This document shows, in pieces, positions 1-12,000 of a DNA stretch of 64,000 nt (position 1 is its first letter; every line of letters starts with the position of its first letter). Position numbers and translations under genes: made by a program. Source of the DNA: Aplectana chamaeleonis (taxonomy: Eukaryota > Nematoda > Chromadorea > Rhabditida > Cosmocercidae); NCBI GenBank assembly GCA_029168955.1, contig JAPDOI010001354.1:48501-112500 (forward strand), written 5' to 3'. Under the pieces are notes generated by a model, which was not told the DNA's origin, ran no database searches, and worked only from the letters and a program-made list of their open reading frames with translations.

Positions 1-3000
1 GATCGATTCATCAATGCCGTCACTCGGCCACCCACCCTGCCACCGTGCACACCCGGGTCTGCCGAGAAGGCGTCGTGGACGTAAACTACGGTACTAGCCG
101 GCCCATTAGAGGACTATTGGCGGACCGTTTTTTGTGCAATTAAAGATAAACAGAGTATATAAAATGTCTATTCTGTATACAGGTCGTCAATCTGCGTCGT
201 AGTCGACTTTCTTTTCCTCCCGAAATCAAGTCAGTCTTTTTCCATTGAAAAACCCCGTTTTCACTGCAGTATCAGTTGGATTTTCTAGCCCGGTATACTT
301 TATAGCTGTTTATAGGGAAGATCTTCTACCGCCTCCCCAAGCAACGATTCGTAGAGACGAGCGAGTATACGCGCAACTATCTGCCCTTTTCAACGTTGCA
401 TGTTCAGTGACTAGACTTGTTCCCAAAGTATGATTCAAGCAAAGAACCCTACTATTTAATGTATCGGCGTACATTACATTGAGTCGTTTCAGCCTCCGTA
501 CGCCCTACAAGTTCTGATTAACTGTTTGGCCGATTCGCTGTGCGAGGTGCAGAATATGAGAATGGGAGCATTCCTTGATGATTTACCCTCAGACCATTAC
601 AAGGTAAGATGGAAACTGTTTGTTATATCCTGCGGTCGACGCACAGGTCTGCATCAGGGATGAGCGGAAATTTTTTCCTGAATTGCGGAAATCGGAAATC
701 GGAAGGACTCTCTAAAATGCGGAAATCGGAATTCGGAAATCGGAACGGCAAAAACCATCGGAAATCGGAAATCGGAAATGGTCAGCGAAATTCTCAACCC
801 TCCCCTGGTGATTGTTCCTGCCAAAACACTTGGGCTTATCCTACTTTATTGGTAAGGTGTATGCCCACACGTAATTGTAGGCTTGTATCGTGACGCTCAG
901 AATCATTGCAGAATCAGTTAGGTCCCACACACTTTTCCAGGCGCCTGCAGCACTTCAAGTCGGTTCAACACAGTCTCTCCGGCGAGCGGTACACTTTTAT
1001 TAGAGTCCCGCAAACTTTTTTTCCCGGCACATGGCGCGCTCCTAGTTGGGTGCAACACACTTTTCTCGGCGCTTCATGTACTCCTAGTTGGGGTGCTACA
1101 CACTTTCGCCGGCGCTTGGTGCCCTCCAAACGGAGCGCAACACAGACAGTTCCTCCGACGCTCGGCGTACTCCCAGTTAGACCCCGCACACCTTTTCCAG
1201 CGGTGTGCGCACTCTAAGTGAAGCCCAGCCCACTGTTTTGACGCTTGACGCACTTCCACTCAGAAAATGCTGGGCAAGTTACCTGAGACTTCAACGCAAG
1301 TTGCAAGATGGCCTCACGCAACTTACTTTGAGTTAACAAGTAACTTGAAGCGATGTTATGTGTAATTGTACGAGATTTTTGATTAATGTAACATACGCTT
1401 ATAATAAATACACAACATTGCGAGTAACTCGCACTGCTGGTACATGTTACTTGACATGTACCAGCGACGTGGCCGGCACACTGACAAGCGACGAGGCCAG
1501 CATACCGTCACGCGACGGAGACTGCTCGGCGAGCACGACTGGGCCGGCAGCGGTCTGTCAGGCGGGCCTCCAGCCGGTGTGCGGGGCCAAGAACCTAAAA
1601 ACTAGTGTAACTGAATGGACGAGGCTGCCTGCATCTGAGTCATGCCTCCAGGGTGCAACGTATACCTCCCTAGGGAACGGCACGCCGCGTAGATAAGTTA
1701 CATGTGCGATAACATACATAATACATTTAGGTTTCACGCCAGTGCTTTATGTCACGTGTAACTCAACTCGCACCGTGGAGCATATATCCAATGTTTAAGG
1801 TCAAATGTAACTTAAAGTTGTTAAGGCAGGTTGCCGAGAGCACATCTAAAGCCGAGAGCATTAGCATGTAACTCTGTCAGAAATTACTTACCAGTGAAGT
1901 CCCGCACACTCCCCTCGAGAAACTCACAGCGGGCCTTAAATCTCAAATGAAACCGTTCATGAACTCTTTCAGCAAGCTTTTATATAGGGAACTGATCGTG
2001 TTATCAGCACACGCCATCACACCATAATAACAACAAACCGAATATCTTCATTGTTGAAAAAAAACCACCGAATTCCCGTTCATTCTCACAAACACACACA
2101 GACACACACACTTAGTTAGGCAAACATATGTAGACAGTAGGATGTTATTGAATAACTTTCCTGTAAATGCACTCAACCTTAGCTTTCTGAAAAGTGAAGA
2201 TGGGCCTCGAATTCGAATTCAGCGCCCCAGATATCCCTAAGAACTTGGCAAGGAAAAGGGTTCAAAAACCTAAACTCCGATATTTCCGATTTTTTCCGCA
2301 TTTTTAGGCTTTTTTTTCGGAAATCGGAAATCGGAAGGCCAAAAACCATCGGAAATCGGAATTCGGAAATCGGAAATCGGAATTCCGCTCATCCCTGGTC
2401 TGCATCCTTCTTAACGGGATGTTGATCGAATCCACAGCGCAGGAGCAGTTCGCCTGGCACACGTGACGCGCGCGGCGAAAAAACGCTGCGTGCACGTCGT
2501 CGTTGGGGCGCGTTCCCGTGGGGCCTCTGGCAGGAAAATTAATTGACGCTTGGTTAACGCAGTGACGCGCGCGTCACGTGTACCAGCCGAACTGCTCCCT
2601 CGCTGTGGAATCGATCAACACGCCCTTTGAAACCATTTTTCCTGAAGGAAAGAATTAGTTGAGGCATTCTCAAAAGGTGTCATTTCTCAGTGGTCGTTGC
2701 CTATGTAGGGTGTACTATTCTCATTTTCTACTGTTTGTAAAGTTCAATAATTTCAGGGGAATATTGTTTACGCTGTTGTACCATCGACTGCAGACAAAAA
2801 CGGCATGAATGGTGCACCAGAAACTGAGTGTGGCATGAAAAAAGGTACGAAATATATTACCTATAAGTTTTCTTCATTTTTTCTTGGATTTTCTGCTGTC
2901 TGCAGTGTTTTTTCTGCAATCTCAGCAACAACCAAGAGCTTGGAGAAAATTTCAAAAGGGAGAAACTTGCTGTGCATTCCGTGGGGTCCCGCGGATTCGC

Positions 3001-6000
3001 TGTCGGAATCGAAAAAATCTCGTGAAATTTCTGATAAACTCATGAACTTTGGCTTGTTTCATTTTGGTGTGCACTTTTTGTTTTTGGCCCTTTTCGAGCT
3101 TGCGTAGCGGTATTGAACGGCAGCCGAGGCGATCTGGCACCGATCTATTTTGATGTGAGAATCGCAGATCGTGTCTCCGTTTTTCGGTCTATGTTGGGTT
3201 TTTAGAAAGTGGAGCCATATTTGTGTAATTCACGTTGTGCAATCAATATTCCCCCTATTGCAGGTCCGAAAGCACAAGGTCCTGTATGTACAAGAAATGA
3301 AAGTGGAACCTGCTGCGCCGAAAATGAACTCTTCGGTACCATTGATTCACCAAGTGAGCTCATTTCAAGTTTGCGTGTTAGCTCTAATAAACTGTGGAAT
3401 AACCCTGTACGCCAAGCCGAATAGGAAGATTCGATCGAGTTATTGGACAGGTTCCTCCGGTGCTTCGGCTCTAAAACACCGGGCATATTACGACGGTGCG
3501 TTGCAAAATTAAGCGACATACCTCCATTTTTCGGATTCTGAACTTCGTCCGGATTTAGCAGACAAACGGTGAATGCCATTCGACGCAGCGCCCTCAAAAA
3601 CCCTGGGTACAATGTTTTCAGGAAGCTGGATAAGCTTTCAAGAAACTGACCCCGAAAATTGTCGAAAATGGCAGTTGCTACATTATACGACATAGCTGAC
3701 GTCCTCGTGAAAATTTCAGTTCTACATCCTCTGTATCAATTTTTTCAATGTACGAACCGCCAGGGACATCAAGTTAATAGTCTACAGAAATTTCTTGGTC
3801 TACCACAACTAAAAGTGTATTTGGCGTGCTGCAGACCAACTTTTTGAATACGCCGCTCTCGACCTGCGCCTCAGAAATGCTAGATTAGGCTGAGCCACGG
3901 GCTCGTATTGCCTGCTATAAGCCTAGGCACACACACACACACACAGGTTTGCCGCCGGTTTGAGGTACGGAGAACAAGCTGGCAATCCAAGGAAGTTGAC
4001 ATGATTGGCCTGAAATCAGGCCTGCGTCGTCCTGCTAGAAACCCTGTGGGATATTCTTGGGCGTTGTGTCTACGCTTCTAGCAGATAACTCGAGCCTGTG
4101 GCTCAGCATAAACTGGAATTGCTGAGGGAGTGGGCGCACATTGAGGGCGACGTCTTTCTTCAAAAAGTTGGTCTGCAACACGCCAAACAGACTTTTAGGC
4201 AGGTCTGCAACACGCCAAACAGACTTTTAGGCATTGTGTGGCCAAGAAATTTCGGTAGACTATTGTGGTGCGCGCGAAGCGCGCACCTTATTTGGTTTTG
4301 GATCGGCCCCGCGCGCAACCCCTTTTTCGAAATCTCAGTTGAGAGTGAACATAGAAATTAGAGCTAAATTGCATTGAAAAGAGCGCAAAAAGTTGGGTTT
4401 ATCACGCAAAAATGGTTTAGAACGGTTTAATAGTTTTCGAGTAAAAATTGAAAGACCGCGCGTTTTTGTTGTTAATCTCCTTTTTTTCAGACGGCGTACA
4501 CGATCTTGTTGGTACACTTAAAATTGAGCTAGGGAGCTCATTTTCGGACAGGAGGCTGGAAATGGATGCAGGTCGCTCCTGTTCCAATTTGAACTTGATA
4601 CCTTAACTTTGAAGGGTACCTCAAAATCTTGGGTTTATATACTAAATTAGCCGTGGAGCACGATAACTGCTTTTCTCTGCTACGGCTGTGGAGACCGGGA
4701 TGTGTGGGTGAATCTGCAGCCAATCAACACAGGTCTTCAGAGATAATTACTGAACTTGTCCGAATTCGTACTCTTGACACGTCATCGATAGATAATCAAT
4801 GTCATCGATTTTCGCGCTTTTTGCTTAAAATGCGGCTAGGAGTGGTGATCGCTGATGGGATTGGTTTTCTTGGTTGGAGAATTTTTCTCATCAGTCATTA
4901 TCGATGAATACCGATCAATAATATTGATTTTTTCGCCTGTTGCACAAAATGCCGCAATGATTTTTGAGTGTTCATGGCTCTAAGTCATTTGTTTGGGAAA
5001 TTGTTCTCATCATGCAAGATCAAATATTAATGATCATTAATATCGATTTTTCACATTTGCACCGAATGCGGCAATGAGTTTTATTTTTTATGGTTGTACG
5101 TCATAGGTTTCAAAACTTTTACTCATACAACAATATCGTCTGTTAGATGTTTCATCATTCCAAAATGGAAATCGTGGAGCAAAATTGAAGTAAGAAAGGG
5201 AACCTTTGGGAAAACTATGTGAAATTTCTAAAAATTTAGCTTCCTGGCAAAAGTAACGATTTGGTAATGCCATTTATAAGTCAAAAAAAAATTCAAAAAA
5301 AGTTAATTTTCTTTAAAAATGATTTGGCGTAATATAGCCTAGAGTAATAAAAAGCTAGAAATGAAGTGAAATAACCAAAAATACGATTTGGTGGTCGGTC
5401 ATTTCACGAGCTTCTCCGTTAAACTTATCAAAACGAAATCCAGCGCGCAACGGAAGCGTGAAGCAATTTTTGAAAGCTGTAATAAGGGAATCAGCATATG
5501 TCATGCTAGGTGAAGGCAACGCTCCATTCCATATCGTGCTTGGTTTTGTTTTGATAAGTTTAACGGAGAAGCTCGTGAAATGACCGACCACCAAATCGTA
5601 TTTTTGGTTATTTCACTTCATTTCTAGCTTTTTTTATTACTCTAGGCTATATTACGCCAAATCATTTTCAAAGAAATTTCAAGATATTTTTTGAACTTTC
5701 TTTTGACTTATAAATGGCATTTCCAAATCGTTACTTTTGCCAGGAAGCTAAATTTTTAGAAGTTAAGTTGATATTTCTGGTGGTTCGTACCATGAAAAAT
5801 TGATACAGAGGATGAAGAATCGAAATTTTTACGAGGACGTCAGCTATGTCATATAATTTTGCAACGGCCATTTTCGACAATTTTCCGGGTCAGTTTCTTG
5901 GCAGCTTTTTTCGGGAGACAGCCCTGTCTCCTGAAAAATCGTACCCAGGGATTTTCGAGGGTGCTGCGTCGATTGGTATTTACCGTTTGTCCTCTCAAAT

Positions 6001-9000
6001 CAAACGAAGTTTGGAACCACGAAAATTGGGGTATGTCGTTTAATTTTGTAACGCAGTGTACATTTTTCTTCATCCCTTGAGAGGGATTTAGAGGCGGCTA
6101 CTATTAGCCATCAACGATCATTATGCATGAAATTTTGCGCATTCGTGCTAAGCGGATAGCGTCCAGAGGTTGCATCTCAATCGATCTCGAGCCGCTTAGG
6201 AGAGCGTATAGAACGGGGGTGTGGCCGCGTCCTGCGCGTATCTCGTGAGGTTGCATCGCTATGATACTCTCAGATTGGACCTGCGATCTCGTGCTATTCT
6301 GATTTTCGGTTGCGTTTTCGCCATATGATTTTCGAATCTTTCAGTGCCGGCCATGAACGCGCTAGCGGCTGCTAGACAGATTAGTGGAACTCAAATGAGG
6401 CGAAATGCAGAGAAGCGACTCGAATCGAAAGAAGGCGGAGCAAGCATTTCTGTACCAACAGATTCACGTGGAAATTCAGGTGTCTGATATTTGTTTAAAT
6501 TATGGGTTGCGCGCAGCATGCCAAACGCCATCGAAACCGCCACCATTTTGACGTCGTTCAATGTGTGTAAACTAGCCGGCGGTTGGAAGGAGCTGGGCCC
6601 ATACTCTAGCGATTCGACGGCGAAATTCTCAGCAAGTGAGCAGATTGTTCGGGGTGCTTTATCAACGCGAGGACGCTGTTTTTTTTTTCGTTTCGCGGAA
6701 GATGGGCAGAAAAATCCTTCAATTTCAAATTAAAACTTGCGTAGATAAGTTCTTTGGAAAGATGATCACGAATCTTTGGTCCGCTTCCGATTTTCGAGGG
6801 ATTACTGTAGGTGTCGGTAGCCGGATGACAACAAGCCTACTGTGACCTACCGTAATTACTCAGTTTAGAGAAAGATTTCGGAATCTTGATAAACCCCACA
6901 GGAAGTTGCTTCCCTTGGCAAAGTTTTAACCAAGTCGAAGACCTCGACCTTTGGGAGGAACAATATCCTTCATTTCCACGCTACTCGCAGTCATAATATC
7001 ACAATCGTGGATGCGAAGCGGTTGTTTTTCGGAAAATTCAACCATGAAAATGAAGATATCTCTCTAAAAACCGCACCACCTCTATGATAGTGATACAGAA
7101 AACTGCGAGTAGCGGGGAAATGAAGGTTACTTACATCGCGCCACGAAAATCGCGCGCCATGTGATTTGCTCTGCGTTGTACATTGCGTCAACACACCGCA
7201 TCGCGCTCGAGCAATACCATACTTCGACGCCATTTTGCGTCCTCACCCAAACATGAACAAATTTAAAAGAGCTGGGTTTCGAAAGGTTTTATGCTTATTT
7301 CCGCTGTTGTTTCGTTTTCGTAGATGTTCATCTATTCTAAGTTGTACGTATATCTAGTTCACTGAATTTGGGTGCATCTAGATTTCTAAAATTTACTTTT
7401 TTGATGTCGAGATCTATTTCCTCATGAGGAGAGCAGAAAAACCATTTTTGTCGCGAACCCTGTCTTCTACTGCGACGTCAACCATGGAAGTCGCATGAGA
7501 ATGCCCGCTTTTTTTCGCCAAATATGGCTTCTCGTTAGGAGTTTACTATGGCGAATAAGTGGAAGAACTCATTGGAGAAGCTCTTATCTATGTCTGACAT
7601 CGAGATCGTGCTCGTGGATTACCCCCTTCCATTGTTGTTTGATGCTGTAGGAGTTTGCTAAGCAAAACGCTCCCGCGATGTCCTCACATCGCAGTGCAAG
7701 GCGCTGCGATGTGATGAAATCGCGAACGCGCGCTTAATAGCTGGCAGCTGCGCGAAAGACAATGGTTTAAACGCGATGTGAGCGCGATGCTATTGCGCGT
7801 AGCAGCTCCCACGGAAATGCCGCTTGCGACGGCTGGCCTTACCGCGACTCCCCGATTCCTTTGTCGCACGCGGCGGCTAGTGCTATATCACCCTTCTGAG
7901 CACGATAGCATTGCTCCAAGTATGGTTCCGCCCTTAGGCTCCGTGCATAGCCAACGACCATCGGCAAGGGTCCGTTCCCCGTAGCATCGTGCTTTAGTGC
8001 TGGAACGCTGGTGCATGACGGCACGTAGTTAACGATTGTATTGATAATATTAGTGACCGCGGCTACTGCTGCGTTGCCCCACCGTCAGCGACAGGATGGC
8101 TGCAGTGGTCTCTGGGGAGTGAGATCAATAACAACTGTTAAAGATGCAAACCCCCAGCGTCAATTGACGCTAGTACTTCGGCTATGGAGGGAGCCTTAAA
8201 GGCATAAAACACCCAGAAAACTATTCACAGTTTTTAGGCTGATGTTGGAGAGTCACAAGCTGACCATAAGGGTATCTCTGAAATCGTTCAAGACCACCTA
8301 TGAACAGAGTTATGGCTCCTTAAAGATGCCTATATTTTGAGGGTGAAAATTGGTGGACGAGTTGTCTCAGGCCTGTATTTCTCTTCAATCGCAATCTCTG
8401 CGCAAGAGCGAGCCAGGAGAAGGACAAAGACCGTTAATGGACTGAAGAACGTAGGCTCGGTTGAAATTCATCCATCCATCTAGCCGCTATCGAGTTCGGA
8501 AATCTGGTAGGGGTTGGCTTGTGGTGGTGAGCCAAGGAGGTCTTCTTTTTCTTCTTATCAGCCACAGTGGAGTTTCTTCTTATAGGCGTAGAAAGGTGGC
8601 AACATCACACGGCTTGTTCCACATATCACGAGCAGACAGAGAAGTAAGTCTGACGGAGCATGAAAATAAATTCAATGAATCATGCCCAGTATTTTGACAG
8701 TCAAGGCATTTATCTGGGACCGACTCGTCGATCCTGTGTTTGTAGGCTTTGAGGTATGAAGAGTGACCGCATCGTAGACCCGCCAGTGTGACGCGGGAGC
8801 TCTGGGCAGATCTTCCCTACTTTCATCAACCGTAGGGGGCACAACCCCAGGGATGTTGTTGGGAGGGGCACAGGACAGGTACTCAGACACGAATCTAGTG
8901 TGCTCGATTTGCTGTAGCCTCTTTCGTGTGAACTCACAGGTGGCCCATCTTCTTCTTCTTCTTCTTTGCAGCCACATCGAGGGTTTTGTCATAGGTGAAG

Positions 9001-12000
9001 AAACTGGGCGACCAGTAGTGGATTCGTCCATAGATCCATTATGGTCAGCGTGGTAGGTCTCACCGGACAGCGAAATAAATGTGCTGTATCATGGCCGATA
9101 GCACCGCAGTCCGGACAGACATCAGATTTGCTGCTGTCGATTTTGCTGACGTAGGACATGAGCATTGACGAGTGACCGCAGCGCAACGATGCCAGTGTGC
9201 ATCTAGCCCTTCTTCCGAGTTGAGTCTCGGATTCGCAGACTGGGGGCGGTACTTCTCCTAGTATAGGATTCACCGCCGCCTTCTCAAGATGACACCGTAC
9301 GAACTTGGTGTGCTCCTCGCGCAAAAGACGGAGTCGTTCTTGCTGTGAGTCGTGCCATCTCTGCAAGTTGACTTTGCATGGAGCATCGGCAAATGGCATT
9401 CTTTTGGCTCTCTCTCTAACGGGGTTAAGCACTCTCCAGGACGGGTGGTTTGGTTGCTTAATAATATTGATTCGTAATTGTTGGGCTTGCAGCTGACAGT
9501 GCTCCTTCACAGGCAATAGACGGGCTTCGGCATTCAGATGCTCGACTGGGGAACTCTTTGCACATCCGGTGGCAATGCGAAGAGCGGCATTTTGTACGCG
9601 TTGCATCTTAAACCAGGAAGATTCTGAAACTAGATGCTGCCAAACCGGTGCGGCGTATTCCATGGCTGGCTGAAGAATCGCCTTATACGTCATGAGTATC
9701 GTTTCCTTGCTGCTACCCCAAGAGGTACCGCCTAGGGCCCTGAGAACATTGAGTTTGGCTTTAACAACAGCCTGCTTCTGCTCGGTATTTTTATGAAACT
9801 TGAGCGACGGATCGAGCACAAGACCGAGCAGTTCTGGAAATCGAGCAGCAGGCAGACGGTCTCCATCCCACTCTACCTCCGGATGAGCTCTGTGCTCGGA
9901 TGGGTCCGTTGTGAGGACGGATACTGATGATTTCGATGCGGAGATCTTTAGCATCTTGTCGTCGAAGAACCTCTTCAGCGTCTTCAGGTACTCGTTGATC
10001 TTGGTGGCGGCTACCTTTATATCCCGGTCTCGACACATGATTGTTATATCATCGGCGTAGGCGACAGTCTTGATATCCTGTGGTGGTTCAGGCATATCTT
10101 CTAGATACAGACTGAAGAGAGCTGGTGATAAAACACCGCCCTGGGGACTCCAGCTGCCATAGGAATTCTGTTGGAGACATGGTTCTGGAACATGACTCTT
10201 GCCCGTCGACCTTTGATAAAGGCCGATATCCAGCGCTTTTGCCACGGTGGTATCGACGACTCCAAAACGTTTCTTGACAAGATTCCTAGGTTAACCGTAT
10301 CGAAAGCCTTGGTGAGATCCAACGCGACAGCAACAGTTCTCAATGGCTTCAAAGCGTTGAACCCGTCGATTGCATAGCTAGTAATTTCTAGCAACGCAGT
10401 AGTTGTAGAATGCAGCCTTTTGAACCCGTGTTGAAACAATTGTTTCTCGTTATGCTCTGCTAAATTCTCCACAATGAGCTTTTCGGCTACCTTAGCGAAA
10501 GGTGACATCAAGCTAATGGGTCGATAACCCTTTACTGACGACTGAGGTTTGCCTGGCTTCGGCAACGGGATGACGTTGGCTGTCTTCCAGTTTTGGGGAA
10601 TAATGCACGAGCTGAATGAAGTATTAATCACATCAACGACGAGTGGGAGTATCTCAGTCGGGAGCTTCTTCAGTACAGCAGGACAAATGCCGTCGGGACC
10701 GACAGCTTTGGAGTTCCGCATGTCCTTTATGATCTTCTCTACGTGCGCCACAGTGTACGCATCGGCCGTGCTCATGAGCGGGAGGCGGCACAGCTCTCTA
10801 ACTGTCACTCTATTCTGCGGACCACGCCGTGTACTTGTGACAAAGAAGCTTTTTCCAAGAGAGTAGGCGGCTTCCTTACCCGTCTTGAAAACGTTATTAT
10901 CAAATTCAATGGTGGATACGGTAGCTGGCGAGCTCTTTCCAGATAGCTTCCGTAGTACCTTCCACGTAGTTGCACTGTCCGCCTTGAAATCCAACTGTCC
11001 CGTGAACTTTTCCCATTCTTCTTTCTTGTGCCTGTCCAGATCTTTTCTGATCTCGTCATCGAGTTGAGCAACGACAGGGTCTAGATGGTCGGCTGCTCTC
11101 CTGGCATCTCTAGTCCTAATCTTTTGGAGAATTTCTCTGGTGACGTTTGGATAGAACGTCTTAACGCGGCCAACAGGAATAGCCGCCTTCATGGCCCGGC
11201 GGATTACATCAGACAGGTGGTGCTCTTTTTGATGCAGATTGCCGTTCCACGGATAGTCAGCCGCTAGGCGGAGCGCAACCTCGCTGAACAGGCACCAGTC
11301 TGCTTGGCCTAAATTGAGATAAGAACGTTGTCGAACACCAGAATAAGGAGCAAGAGAATTTGAGAGATCGATGTGCACAAAGACAGGAATATGATCACTA
11401 GACAATGTAGTCGAGGTAGACCATGAGCAGGTGTTTGAAAGGTTGGAAGAGACAAGAGTTATGTCTGGGCTAGAAGATCGGCCGTTGGCAGGGAGGCGAG
11501 TGGGCTGATCACCGTTTAGTATGACCAGGTCGCACTCCTCCGCCCATTCCTCGACGTCACTTCCTCTAGCATCAGAGCCAAGAGACGAGCAAAATGTATG
11601 AGCATTAAAATCGCCCGCAAATATAGACGAAGATGAGAGGAGCAGTCGTAAAGCTGCCTGAGGAGTAGAATAGGATCATAGGATGGAGGGCATGATGTGG
11701 TAGGGGAATATAGATGTTGAAGAGAGAAAGGGGAGTTTTGAGGGGGAGATGGACCGGGAGGTACTGAGAGTACCGTCCGTGGGAGTGTTAGGTATGAGGT
11801 GTGAGGGAAGAGTAGATAATACAAAAGTGGAAACTCCTCCGCCAAGATTTGACCTTGGAGCATGGTAAGAAGTATAGCCCGGGATATTGGGATGAGGATT
11901 TGTAGGGGATGGAGAGAGCTTGGTTTCCTGAACCATGATCACGTCTGGATGGTAAGTACGTGCAAAGAGAGATAGCTCAGAAAGCTTGCCACGAAGGCCG

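Larger units (their letters stand above)
3497..6060. mobile_element. Large foldback element with ~260-bp inverted arms
   Basis: The left arm (about 3497-3760) and right arm (about 5795-6056) are inverted copies. Both start with GCGTT, one variable base, CAAAATTAA and then CGACATACC, and share GACGTC..CTATGT and AACTGACCC-like stretches. The interior holds another inverted repeat (3783-4262) and a copy of a 1.5-kb repeat (4262-5780), so it is composite. No coding region is convincing. The target duplication is not resolved. It sits in intron 4 of the host gene, between the exon ending at 3353 and the one starting at 6345. Confidence 0.65.
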
